This document shows, one piece after another, positions 22,545 through 34,337 of a stretch of 64,000 bases of DNA. Below the pieces are notes generated by a model. The model was given only the letters and a program-made list of their open reading frames with translations, did no database searches and was not told the DNA's origin. The stretch is from Tillandsia leiboldiana (lineage: Eukaryota; Streptophyta; Magnoliopsida; Poales; Bromeliaceae), in assembly GCA_029204045.2 (NCBI GenBank), contig JAQNDB010000471.1, positions 18,733 through 82,732 on the forward strand, in the 5' to 3' direction. Position numbers and translations under genes: made by a program. Within the stretch, counting starts at the first letter, position 1, and each line of letters starts with the position of its first letter.

Positions 22545-22781
22545 GTGATCCCGGGTGTGAGTCTACTTGAGCTGTTGTTGGAGCCGCCGTTTACTGAGAT
22601 TGAGATCGAGTCGGTGATTGGCGTGGTTTTGGAAACTGCACCGACTATGGTAGCACCTATTGGAGTATCGCCTGCGAGACAGAGAGTGAGAGCTGATAGC
22701 GCAGTTGTGGGATCTGATGGATTGAGAGGTCTGTATGATCCAGTGCCACGTTGTGGGTACGCACCGGTGAGGGTTCTATGA
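22545..22781 (+). pseudogene. Decayed RT start of element A
   Basis: IPGVSLLELLLEPP then VVLETAPTMVAP matches the opening of gypsy reverse transcriptase (PDVFPxxLPGLPP...GTAPISxAPYR type). The frame is degenerate and the RT catalytic region is absent; downstream sequence to 23700 shows only short broken pieces. The same remnant occurs in B (36677-36994) and F (about 50-230). Confidence 0.65.
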
Positions 22782-23741
22782 TGGTCTGAGCACAGACAGG
22801 TTTGGATTGTATTTGGCAGATGGCCTTTTGTGAGATTGATAGCATTATGGAACCATACGGCCGGGGGCCGTGCCCGGATAGTGTTCAGGGACCAGTAGTG
22901 CCATTATGAGTTACAGCGCGATCAAATGGATTAATTAATGCCCTGCCGCCTTTTGACTTCGAAAGGTTCTGTGGATAGGCCATGTGTTTTTTTGGCTGCA
23001 AGCGCGACTGAAGACCCTACGTAGAGTGATGCCGTTGGGATTTAGCCTAAGCCTATGATTGGGACTGAGGTTAAAAGTTTCGGACTAGGCAGGGCCAGTA
23101 TAGCTTCGAGGAGTTAGAGATGCATCAAATTGCATGATTGCCAGTGATAGAGAGAACATTGAGTTATTGGAATTGTAAGTTTGGTTTTATAGCTCATAAT
23201 TATTCCGGCGGGGACTTTACGGTTAGTACGCCTTAGTTAGGCGAACTTGCAACCTTGGAATGAGGTCTTCGATCCGTGGTTGCCACTTACGGAACTTGAG
23301 CGTTTTGGTTGCTAAGGGGCAACGAAGGAGTTATGCCTGTTGGAAGCTTATAGTTGGATTTGGGAACCATAATTGTGTATACCACTATCCGCAAGATTGC
23401 GATCAGTCGAGATTTTCGCGGGGAATTTGATCCGCGAGTGTTTTCTGGCTGGAAGAAACGTATTTGGTCCATTGCTTGATTTGGATTGCGCTTCAGGAAG
23501 TTGGACGAGGATTGGAGCTTTTGTTAGCGACCAATGCAATTCTTGCTTGTGAAACTATGCAATTTTGCAGTCGAGATCTAGCTTTGGTGAAGGTTTAGTG
23601 TAGCCTTTTTGGTGTGTGAGAATGACCACCTGAGAGCTGTTGATGAGTTGGGGATCTCCTATCCCCATTTGTTCGAGACACCCTCATGAGTTATGGTTTT
23701 ATTCTGGTTTCGAGGACGAAACCCTTTTAAGGAGGGGAGAG

Positions 23742-26700
23742 TGTAGAATACCGGGATTTCGGATAGCGCACCAACCTCGCAAGATGGCGTGGTGCGTAGG
23801 ATTGCCTCGAGCGTGTCCCATATGTGTTTACAGATGAGTTCGGGTCGACTCGGATCTTCGCGGAAGCCCCAGGTTGATTCGGGGTTTTCCGGGCATTGTC
23901 CGCCATTAGAGGATTGGCTTCGGGGAAGCCTCGACTTCACAGTGGAGTGCAGAAAAATTTGGAAATACTTGGAACAGGTGTATTTTATGTTTACAGCGGA
24001 GTTCGGGAGATCCCGGACGGACGCGGAGGACCCGAGGGCAAAAAGTGAGTTGGAACTGGCAGTTTTGGAGTCGATTTTTGGTTTGAGCACACCGGCTCCA
24101 CGATTGAGCTTTTTGAGGAGAAAGAGCTTTGGACATGTGTATTTTCAGATTACAGCGGAGTTCGGGAGGTTCCGGGCCCGTGCGGAGACCCCGAAGACAA
24201 AAAGTGACTTGGAGCTGGCTAAAAAGGGATTAATTAATTAATTAATTAATTAATTTAATTTAATGGTGGCATCTCTTAGTTTTGATCTGGAAGGAATAAA
24301 AAGGAATAAAAAGAGAAGAAAGGGAATTAGTGGAAATAAGAGTAGATTAGTGAATGCAATTTAATTAGATGGATAAGATATTTTGTAGGTGCATTTATTG
24401 CTGCCTCACCAACCACATTAATTAACCTGCCACCTTAATTAATAGCTAGCCACCTCTTCTTCTCCTTCCAATGGAAACAGAGGACTTAGTTGATAACAGA
24501 GGAAAAGAAAGATAGAGAGAAAGAAGGGATCAAGAAGAAGAAGAAGAGAAGGAATGGAGTTGGAATGGTGAGCCTTGATGTTGGGACTACCTCCTTGAAG
24601 CCGAGTCGTGCAAGCGGAGCGCGCGCGTGTGTTGACCCTCCCTCTAGGTACGTGTAGTTTTTTTTTGGTGAGCTCGGCTGGTTTTATTTTGTTGTTTTTC
24701 TTGTGAAGTTTTGCCTTGGAGTTGGAGTGTTTGTGTTGGCTGGGTGTGGAGGAGTTGCTGTAGGTGTGGTGCGCTTGCTCGGTTGGCGGATAGCAGGCAG
24801 CGCTTGTGCGCTCGGGCGAATGGCAGCACCGCAGGAGACTTGCGGTTGGCGTCGCTGGCGAGAGCGCGCTGCGCAGCTGCGCGCTCGGGCGCTGCGCAGG
24901 CCCCGCGCGGGCGCTGCGCAGGCAGCGCGCGGCCGCGTAGCTGTGCGCGCGGGCGCCCAGCAAGCGCGCTGGTTGCGTGTGTAGCGGGCTGGGCCGCCGC
25001 ACGGCGGGCCCATGCGCCGCGCAGCGGCCCAGGGAGCCTCGCGGCAGGCCGCAGCTGCCCCTTGCGCGCGCGGCGGGCGCTAAGCGCCGCGCGGCGTGCG
25101 CTAGGGCAGCGTGCGCGGCGGGCCTGGCGCCGCACAGCGGCTGCAGCAGCGCGGCCGGCGAGCAGCAGCGGCGCGGCACGCGTTGGCGCGGCTGCCGCGT
25201 GCGTCGGCGAGCGAGTGGAGGCCGGTGCCGGGGGCCAAGTGCACGCGCGCCGATGCTGTGATTATCAGATTTTGCGTGTTCTTTTTCTTTTGGAAGCTAA
25301 TTTTATTTCGGGTTTTGATCATTTCTCGTCTCTCTCTCTCTCTCCCTTTGTTGTTGCAGCAGCAATGGAACACGGGGATCTTTGGAGCCCGGATTGGTGT
25401 TGATGATGGTGATGAGGTTTACAGTTGGCTCGAGATTTTGGAGCTGTAGGTGGATATCTGACTTTTGTGAGCTATTAATGTACGAGTTGTGGAACTTGCA
25501 AACAGGATGTGAGTGGGAGCTATGTGTGTATGTCAGCTCTATGGTGTAGGTGGATTTAAGTTAATTGTGTGTATGTGAGCTCTAATTATTGGATGTGCAT
25601 ATGGAACTTTGTTGATGGTGATTCCTGGAAGCAGATGGGCTGTGATGTGTGTGTGAAGTTGTGAATTGTGATGGTTTTTGTTGAATGAATTAATGATTTA
25701 GTAAATGGTGTTTGGGTTTTGTGGATTGTAATTGTGCTGGAAGTGTGCTGTGTTTACCTAATGGTGATGAGCTTAATTTAGATGATTTGGGGTGAACCTA
25801 TGGGGTGCAAGAGGAATGTTGGGTTATCATGGTTATGTGAATATTAATTATTAGTGTGCCTGTGGAGCTCTTAATTATGCTGGATCTTTGGTGATTGTGT
25901 GCTGTGGTTTTGAAATGTATAAGAGCATGTTATGTGAGAAGTGGGTAGGTGCAGTGGATTTGGGCAGTTGTGTGATGTTTATATTTCAAGGTGTTATGTA
26001 AACTTGTATTAAGTGCAAGCGATTTATTTTTCATGGACTTGATGTAAACAGATGCAACTTGAGAGTGTAAATGGAATTAAGAGGGTGAGCCTGTGAGCTT
26101 TTTTCTATTATGCAGTTGGAGCTTTTAGTATGCTTGGGCCCTTATTGTGCTGAGTGTTGGCCGGGGAGTGTTTGGAGTACGCCGGATTATTGGTAGAAGA
26201 CTCAAGATTTTTTAGTTGAGCTACCGTTTTTCCCGAGTTCGCGGCGGTGTGCGCACGCGCGGGGCGTTTTTCGAGATTTCGTCAGTTCGTGATTCCGGCA
26301 CTTCACCGACTTCAACAATTGCATGCGGAATGCGTTCCAGGTGGGTTGGAATTTTTCCAAAATTTATGGAATGCCCTCTAATGCTTCTGTAAGCATATTG
26401 ATCATGTTTAGCTTATTTATCATGTATGGATTATGATTAGCTAATTTTCTTATATATTGATAAATCTGATAGTTGCCTAGAAAATTGTAGAATGACATTC
26501 TTGAGCCCCTGACATTTTTAGTTTGATCTAGAGGTTATTTGACACTAGACTGCAAGTTCATTTGAGATTTAGGCTGCATCTGGACCTTCATATATTTTTA
26601 GTGCCCCGGTTTAAGTAAAACTCCATTTTCAAAAGGATTTTTTTTAACTATTGGGAACTTTATGAATGGTCCAGATTGTTCGAACTGATTGTGTACTCGC

Positions 26701-27993
26701 GCCAGAGGGCCGAGGATATTTTTAGAGCATCGTCTGTCGAGTTCTAGTGTCATGTGAGTTCTTCTTCCTTGTTGGGATCATGGGTTGTGTTTATGATTTA
26801 GTAGTGGAGGTAGTTCTCCCACTTAGTCTTGAGGATATTTGGGGTTCTGGCAGATCGAGTCGTGGAGTTTTCCGACTCAGCCATGGTCGTGCATTATCAG
26901 ATTGAGTCGTTGAGGGTTCTCCGTCATAGCTTTGAGAGTGTTTGGGCTATTCATATTGAGTCGAGGTTCTTTTCCGACTGAGTTGTGCTTTTGAGCTCGT
27001 GATACCGATCTGTTTGATCGTGGACTATAGCATGCATGTGCCGCTTATGAGATAGTGATACAGATGAGATACTTGAGTTCGGTGGGGTCGCTCCCCTCGA
27101 GCTACCACCCGGGTGTGTGTGATGATACCGAGCCTGACGAGGCTGCGATGATGCGACTAGTTGATACACTAGAGTTCGGTTGTGATAGTCCGTGTGGGAC
27201 GCCCTACGTAAGTCCCGTCCCAGTGAGGATGAGGTGGCAGTAGGTTTGGCGCAGGCTTGACTGGACCCTATGAGGCAGTCATTGAGATTGGGTGACATTG
27301 AGAGAGTGATGACATAGCATGTTCAGTGATGAGTTTCCCTTTGAGCATAGTACTTGAGGCATATTATTTGCAGTGTTAGTATATGCATATCGTATCATTG
27401 GTAGAGTTTCTTTTTGAGCCGTATGTTTGAGACCTCCTAGCTGTAGTTTTCTATTCAGCTTACCATTATCTATCTATCTACCTATCTATCTGCATACCTA
27501 TCTGTTTGCCTCCAGTAGACTTAGTGGGCATACCGTGGATATTGGGACGGTACCCACTGAGATCTGCCTTTTGCAGTAGATCTCACACCCGCTGCGGTGA
27601 CAGGTTTGAGGCAGCTGTTCCGGCTTGGTTCGTGCGGAGACAGCAGATCGAGGTGAGGACGCGGCCGATTAGTTCCTTATCAGCATTGAGAGTCTGAGGT
27701 AGTTGTACCCAGATAGTTTCATTTTTCTTTCCACTTTTGTACTGAGAGGGTGAGGTTTGTATTTGACTTTCCTTCGAGGGACCTGTATTGAGGATTTATG
27801 TATTAGTGGAGCCAATTATTTATTTCAGCTGTCTGAGATTTATTTTTGTTAGCTACTAGTTTTATTTTTAGCTCTGATATATGTGTAGCTTTAGATCTTT
27901 TGCAGGGTAGACGCTTCGTCTGGGCGGCAGTTTCCGCACAGACGGCGGATCTGTGGGCGAACCCGGGTCGCAGTTCAACCCCGGGGCGTGACA
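23742..27993 (+). repeat. Element A 3' LTR (4252 bp)
   Basis: Nearly identical to 16518-20747, with scattered single-base differences. One extra piece of about 24 bp in the GC-rich block (about 24905-24930) duplicates GGGCGCTGCGCAGG words. Confidence 0.9.
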
Positions 27994-29170
27994 ATTAATG
28001 CCTCAGGATCCGAGCCAAGAAGTCGAAATGAGAATGAGTGATCAAAATAAAAGATGAAGCCCTACCTCTTAGGAGTCTGTCGGTGCAAAAATCACAGAAG
28101 AAGGGTCTCGGGGTAGCCCAGGAAAGCTAAAACACCGCTGCTGCGCCGAAGAAGAACACAGGAACCACAACGTCGCACCGCACCGTAAAATCCAAAACCT
28201 CGGGATGCGTGCACTCAGAAATTCCGAAACTCTGCAGCAAGAACCAGAACTCGAAGATGAAAATCTTCACTGAAGGGAGCTCGGGGAGATGGAGCTTCGA
28301 AGTGGCAAAAATGGCTAAGTGAAACTCCCTCGGATGGCAACCTTGAAGAAAACCAAACCAAACAATTCCCTAAATACCAGATAAGTCCCCAAAACACGGG
28401 ACAGCCGTAGAAGGCCACTCAAACGCCGCCACATGTCCCATTCCGAAGTCAACAGCGCACAGTGCGCGGCGTCAGCGCGGCATGGCGCGCGCGTGCGCAC
28501 TCGGCCCGAGGCAACCAACACTGTTCCGTGGACCGGGTGCACAGAGCCGACCAATCACACCATGCCACGTGACACCCTTCGGTCCACCATGCACCCGAAG
28601 AAATCCCGTGGACCGCGTCTCCTGGACCAACGAACCATAATCCGCCACGTGGCACCGCCCTGGTGCACGCCCGCCGCCGTGGACCGCGCGCCTGCCCGCG
28701 CCCCTGCGCGCCTGCCCGCGGCCTGCCCGCGCCGCGTGCCGCCGCCTGCCGCCTGCCCGAGGCTGCGCCGCCGCCCGCCGCCGCCGGCGATCGCCGGAGA
28801 CACTGTTCCGGCATGAACAATAACCGCAAGCTCAAAAACAGCAAGTAAATAGCCCGTCTTGTCCGTTTTCGCGCGCTGATTCCAAAAACGGTGTCTATTT
28901 TGCCAAATTCCACTCCTATAATTTGCCGGAGGCTCCCGGAAAGGTATTTTTAATCCGAATTTCGCGCTGAGTCCAAATTTGATATCCATTTTGCGCGGAA
29001 ACACTTCTAAACCTCCGACGAGGTCTCCCGGTTACCCGCTTGATCCAATTTAAGCCCCGAGTCCATCACTTGTGTCTAAATTGGCGCACGAACACCGCCG
29101 ACATGCCGCGTAGGCTTCCAGAAGCTGCTGGTCACGCTGCAAAAGCCCTGCAAAGTTCCGGGTCTCCACA
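27994..29170 (-). repeat. LTR fragment D (B-like LARD family)
   Basis: Minus-strand piece matching B's LTR at about 34000-35330 (for example the block around 28040-28140). It ends at 29170 in CTCCACA, i.e. an LTR start TGTGGAGACCCGG. It is inserted in the 3' LTR of C: the sequence resuming at 29171 (ACACTCAACGACC) continues C's LTR as at 58484. The rest of D is missing, truncated at A's end at 27993. It includes a GC-rich block at 28450-28800, with no credible gene. Confidence 0.75.
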
Positions 29171-29770
29171 ACACTCAACGACCTGGGACCAGCGTCAACC
29201 CCAACGGTTCCCAACAATACGGACCGGAAGATACTCGACGGCCCGGGATTACCGTCTACTCAACGGCTCCCTCCTACGACAGCGTAAAAGGGAAACAAGA
29301 CCTCTCGGGACTACCGTTTACCCAAACGGCTCCCCGCACAGATAAGCAACCCGCTACAACTACCAGACTCCACTCTGCTCCCAAGCAAGAGTGCAAAAGC
29401 ATCCCACACTAAAAGCAAGTCCCGACCTCTCGGCCCACTACCCGGGCGAGAAAACACTATGTCCAGGGATGAAAGAACAGCGTGGATGTCTAAGCATAAA
29501 TAACCCTAGCCCAAGTGAGGGTTTTCTACTGGTCTGGTTACACATGCAACGTATGACGGGGGTGCTAGGTCAAGTTCCAAGGTAACTATATTAACAGATA
29601 GTAAAAGGAATAACAATTCCTACAATCTAGCATGCTACACAATAAAATAAACTATCATGCATAGTCCTACATCAGTAGAAATACTGTATAGTCCATAAAA
29701 CTTGGAGATAAGGCCACCCACCTCGATTTGCCACCAATTGCTCGTAGACACTTGCAATTGGCCTCCACGG

Positions 29771-30047
29771 AGTCCGCACGCAAAACGGGGCACGGTGCTG
29801 GAGTCCGCACACAAAACGATGCACGGTGCCGGAATCCGCACGCCAAACGAAGTCCGCACGCAACACGGTGCACGGTGCTGGAATCTGCACGCCAAACGGG
29901 GTCCACATGCAAAACGGTGCACGGTGCCGGAGTCCGCACGCAAAACGGTGCACGGTGCCAGGATCCGCAAGCAAAACGGAGTCCGCACGCAAAACGGTGC
30001 ACGGTGCCGGAGTCCGCACGCAAAACGGTGCACGGTGCCGGACACAG
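29771..30047 (-). repeat. Tandem array in C 3' LTR, about 7 units of ~31 bp
   Basis: Units read AGTCCGCACGCAAAACGG followed by TGCACGGTGCCGG on the plus strand, with interspersed half units of 17-18 bp. The other LTR (59084-59510) has about 11 units, so the array changed length within one element. Confidence 0.85.
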
Positions 30048-31166
30048 AAAGGAGCAAGAGGGTCAGTTACAGTCTAAAAGATCGCCCCAAAACTGTACAA
30101 AAATACAGTAAAACCAACACACGGGACCTACCCGACTGCGCCGCTGTCGCCGCAACACCCCCATCGGAAGCCTCGCGCGCTCCACGAGGCCCGCGACGCG
30201 AAACGCCATCTCCCACAACCTCCTCCCTCACTCTCCCTGTCGCTCGGTTGGAGAAGAAAACGAAGAAGGAAAGGAGGTGGCTTGCGGGGAGGAAGAAGGA
30301 GAAGAAGAAGAGAAAGGGAGAGAGGGGGGTCCACGGTGCACCGGTCGGTCCACCGCACCCATTCGGGTGCACCAGGTCCAGGCAACGAGGCGCGCGGCCA
30401 CGTGGCCGTATCTCCGCACGCCACGCGGGCGCGCAGCTCACGCGCCACACGGGCGCGTGACACCCTGCCGCCCACAGGCGCGGGACACGCGCCCGTGACA
30501 CGGGCGCGCGCCCCTGCGCCCGCGCGGGCGCCAACGGGGGTCCGCCACGTGGCGGCCCCCCACGTGGCCCGCGCAGGAGGCGCGCCTCCCCGCGCCCCCC
30601 CCTGACGCGCTGCTGCGCGTCCCGTCACGCGGCCGCCTCGAATGGCGCGCCGCCGCTTCCTCGGGACCCGTGCCGTGCACACCTCGATAAACGTGCCGTT
30701 TTGTCTCGAAAAACGCGCACTTCATCCGGGCTCCAAATCCAACAAATAAATAGTCCAATCTTAGCGATTTCGCGCGCTGAATCCGAAAACGATGTCCATT
30801 TCCCCAAATTCTCATCCGAAAATTGCGGAGTGCCCCCGGATAGCCCACTCGATCCGGTTTTCGCGCCGGGTCCATTTTTAAAGTCCGATTTAACAAATTC
30901 CAACTCTAAAAATTCCCGAAGGCGACCGGAGAGGTAAACTCTTATCCAAACTTCGCCCGGGGTCCAATTTTGACATCTGAATCGCACGAAATCACTTCTA
31001 AACACCCGACGGGTCCTCCAACTTCCCACGGGGGCTCAAATTAAGCCCGAAGTCCACCACTTGTGTCCAAATTGCGCGCAACCCACGCAGGCCTCCAGTG
31101 ATGCAAGCAAATCCCAAATTGCATCACAAATCCATTTTTGGGCCCCCAACACGCGCACCAACACCC

Positions 31167-31171
31167 CCAAC
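31167..31171. repeat. Target-site duplication of B (left)
   Basis: CCAAC; matches 42914-42918. The intact target is visible in C's 5' LTR as CCCCCAACGGCGACC. Confidence 0.85.
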
Positions 31172-32637
31172 TGTCACGCCCTGGGGTCGAAACTGCGACC
31201 CGGGCTCGCCAACAGATCCGCCACCTATGCCAAACCCGCATAGGCGAAGCGTCCTACCTGCAAAAAGAACTACAGCTAACAGATATCAGAGCTAAAAGAT
31301 AAAACTGCTGTAGAATAAAATCAACCACTGTACAACTGAAGATAAAACAACAAGGTCCATCTCCCAAAAATGATAATCATACATTAACCTCGAGTACAAA
31401 ACTCATAGCTCAACAGGGAGATATCTCAAATAAAACATCAGTGTACAAGCTCTCAATACATCATATCCTCACTACATCAGTCTCTCAAAAGAGGAAATAA
31501 ATACCAATCTACCGACTATACTGAAGATCTCCTCCAAAAGGGGTACCGCTACTCTCCAAAGATGGGTCTGGATCTAGCTCGCTACTCCCTCACCACGCAC
31601 AGCAACCACAGAACGGCAACACCGGCCAAGACTCTGCAAAACAAAGAGGAGAAAGGACAAAAGGGGGAAAACCCCCAACGGGCGTGAGAACTACGCAATA
31701 AGGGAGTTCTCAGTGGGTATCGCCGCAAGGCCCGACGATCTGCCCACCAAGACTACTAGAGGCAAAAGATAACCGATGCAGTAAAACTGAAAGAAGAAGC
31801 TGGAAACACTCTACAGCTACCATGCCTCTATCCAAATGCTCAAATGGGGAAACTCTGATGAAGATATGCAACACTCGCACACGAGGTGCTCAATTGACCC
31901 AATCGAGCTGACTGCCACATCGGGTCCAGTCAAACCTGCGCCCACCTACAACCACCTCCCGCTGACGGGCAGGAATTACGTAGGGCGTCCAAACGGACTA
32001 ACTCGCTATCGAGTAGTGGCTCATGCAGGCTATAGTCAAATCCATGCTCTCTCTCTCAGAACGGATAGACTCAAGATGCTCAACCTCTCACACAATGGTC
32101 AAAGAACTCACAACGACCACGGGACCACCGTCAAACCCCGAACGGTTCCCAACAATACTAGCACTGGTCTAACATAGCTACTAGACTCCACTCGGTCCCC
32201 CAGGCACGAGTGTAACAAAAAGTATCTGCCTGAATAAACCCAATCGATAGACCAGTAATCACTGGTACTGCCTGCTCTGCTGGTACAGTCGCATCCCAAG
32301 GTAAGTAACAGATCGGCATCGAACCGTCCGATCGCACACAAAAGTAAGTAACAGACTGGCCTCGATCCGTCCAGTCGCACACTCCGGAGTGGCACTCGAG
32401 GGGAGCGACCCACACGAGTAAAGTAACTCTGTCATCAGTATCACCAGTATCAAGTATCACAGTATCGAGTATCTCTGTAACCACTGTCTCATAATAGCAG
32501 GACTGGATCAAGACTATGATCAAAGTGGGAAACTCCGTCCACTAACAAAAACCCCGATCTGATGCAATAGTACTCAAAAAGTGGGAAACACCATCCACTA
32601 GAACAAATCTGATACCCAATCTGATGCAATAGTCAAC

Positions 32638-32835
32638 ATCCGGTCAACCGCCCAAAGTCCGCGGTCACCGCAATAACCCACAACCCACAATTGGGTAAAT
32701 TAATCAAGATCCGGTCAACCGCCTACTGTCCGCGGTTGCCGCAATAACCCACAATCCACAATTGGGTAAATTAATCAAGATCCGGTCAACCGCCTACTGT
32801 CCGCGGTTGCCGCAATAACCGACAATCCAACATCA
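32638..32835. repeat. 71-bp tandem repeat, about 2.8 copies, in B LTR
   Basis: Units start near 32638, 32709 and 32780. Each holds ATCCGGTCAACCGCC, a GCGG/CCGC stem and an ACCCACAAT...ATTGGGT inverted pair. The copy in the other LTR starts at about 40238. Confidence 0.85.
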
Positions 32836-34327
32836 AGCACACCCTGTCTCTGACCCTAAGGTCCCAGCTACACTATCCCAAACCTCTGCTCGAACCCGAG
32901 CAACATGACTCAAAAGTCTAAATGAAAAGGAGAAAGAAAGCAATCATGGTTTCTCCTAAGTCAAATTCCAATATGTAGTGCAGCAGTAAAAGATGGCCTA
33001 ACTATATGTCCATACACATATGTCCATACAAGCATGCATCTGTCCTCAAGAAGAATAAAGAAAATAAACCTCATGCCAAAATTATCAATGACCATACCTG
33101 TCCATAATTCTCAATCCATAATGGCTCCTTAGAGTAGAACCTGCACATAACTACATAATCCTATCCCAATGCATAAACCATCCTCATAAAAGGTTATGTG
33201 CTAATATGGCATGATAATTAATCATATAGGGTATCCTTGCCTTAGATAAGCTTTCACTAATCATCAACATGACTATTTGATTAATACCATTGTCATACTG
33301 TGAATAATTCACTTGCAATTTCCATAAAATCCTCATTGTTAAACTTACCGATCAATCCCAGCTATTGTACCATTCACCTGCATGCAATGCTAACATATGA
33401 AAATTTAGAGAACCGTCCACCGGTTCCGGGAATAAGGCACCCACCTGACAAGCTGACAGTCCAAAGCCCAACAGCTGAAAACCCCAAATAACTCTAATCC
33501 CTTGCTCCAATAAGTTCAGCACACCCGTAACACTCCTGGCACAATACAAAGTCCACTAATTACACTAGGCTCCCAAATATAGCACTTAAAACCACATACA
33601 ACCTCGAATTCTGAACTGTTAAATTATCACCTGCAGATAGTGCCCAGAAAATTCCAATAAAAATATCACAGCAATCCTTGCGTCGATAGCTTCGAAACGG
33701 TACCTTGCACGCCCAAATCGGAGTTCGGTAAGTCAAGATAAAAATTCGGCAAGGGGGTACACTCATACAAAAATCTGTATTAAAACTGTACACTGTTCAC
33801 TGAGAAAACAGTAATTTTCACCTCTGATGAAATCTCAGAAAAATCCAAGAAAAATACGAACGCGTTCCTTGCGATCTGTAGATGAAAAAGTTGTATAAGC
33901 TCGTTTCCGGCTGACGCTTGTGCGCAAAGATATGGCCAAAACACCTCGATGCTGTCCCACAAAGCCAAGCAGAAAAAGGGTCACAGTGTTGCCTCGGGAT
34001 CCGTGCCAAAAACTCGCAACGGGAAAGCGCGATCAATACGAAAGATGAAGCCCTACCTCTTAGGAGTCTGTCGGCGCAAGAATCACAGAAAAAGGAGCTC
34101 GGGGTAGCCCAGGGGAGCCAAAACACTGTCGCTGCGCCGAAGAAGAACAGTAGGAAGCAACATCGCGCCGCACCGTAAAATGGGGAACCTCGGGATTCGT
34201 GCCCCCAAAAATCCCAAAACTCTGCAGGAAGATCAAGCACTTAGAGGTCAAAAACTTAGCTTAAGGGAGCTCGGGCAGAGGAGGTGTGGTTTGGGAGAAA
34301 AAGCCCCAAAACAGAGGCTCGGGCTGC

Positions 34328-34337
34328 CTTTAAATAG
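34328..34337 (-). promoter_or_regulatory. TATA-like box of B 3' LTR
   Basis: CTATTTAAAG on the minus strand, just after the GC-rich part of U3. Identical at 41929-41938 in the 5' LTR, which would drive B's transcript. Confidence 0.45.

Larger units (their letters stand above)
20748..23741 (+). other. Element A internal region (2994 bp), non-autonomous
   Basis: Leader with conserved hairpin, then gag, protease and RT traces in the normal gypsy order, none with an ORF above about 110 codons. The end carries GTTTCGAGGACGAAAC, a word commonly seen just before gypsy PPTs in plants, then PPT AAGGAGGGGAGAG (23729-23741). Mobilisation would need enzymes from an autonomous relative. Confidence 0.7.
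16518..27993 (+). mobile_element. Element A: LARD-like gypsy derivative with 4.2 kb LTRs
   Basis: Plus strand: 5' LTR 16518-20747, PBS 20756-20767, internal 20748-23741, PPT 23729-23741, 3' LTR 23742-27993. LTRs begin TGTAGAATACCGGG and end GGGGCGTGACA. LTRs of about 4 kb around a short, mostly non-coding internal region are the hallmark of large retrotransposon derivatives (LARDs). The two LTRs look nearly identical by eye. The flanks do not match (AAGAC before, ATTAA after) and belong to different elements (E and D), so the copy is not a simple insertion. Confidence 0.85.
29171..31171 (-). repeat. Element C 3' LTR, first part
   Basis: Matches 58484-60640 of the 5' LTR. It contains a tandem array (29771-30047) and a GC-rich block (30370-30680). 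Interrupted at 31171 by element B, whose target duplication CCAAC is at 31167-31171. Confidence 0.85.

Noticed and set aside
16513..27998. Target-site duplication for element A
   Set aside because: AAGAC before and ATTAA after do not match, and the two flanks belong to different elements.
29702..30460. 252-aa ORF with repeated ARKTVHGA-like words
   Set aside because: Generated by the 31-bp LTR array of element C; similar frames open on the other strand.
31836..32177. 113-aa ORF repeated at 39437-39778
   Set aside because: It lies inside the two LTRs of element B, so duplication is expected; no domain recognised.
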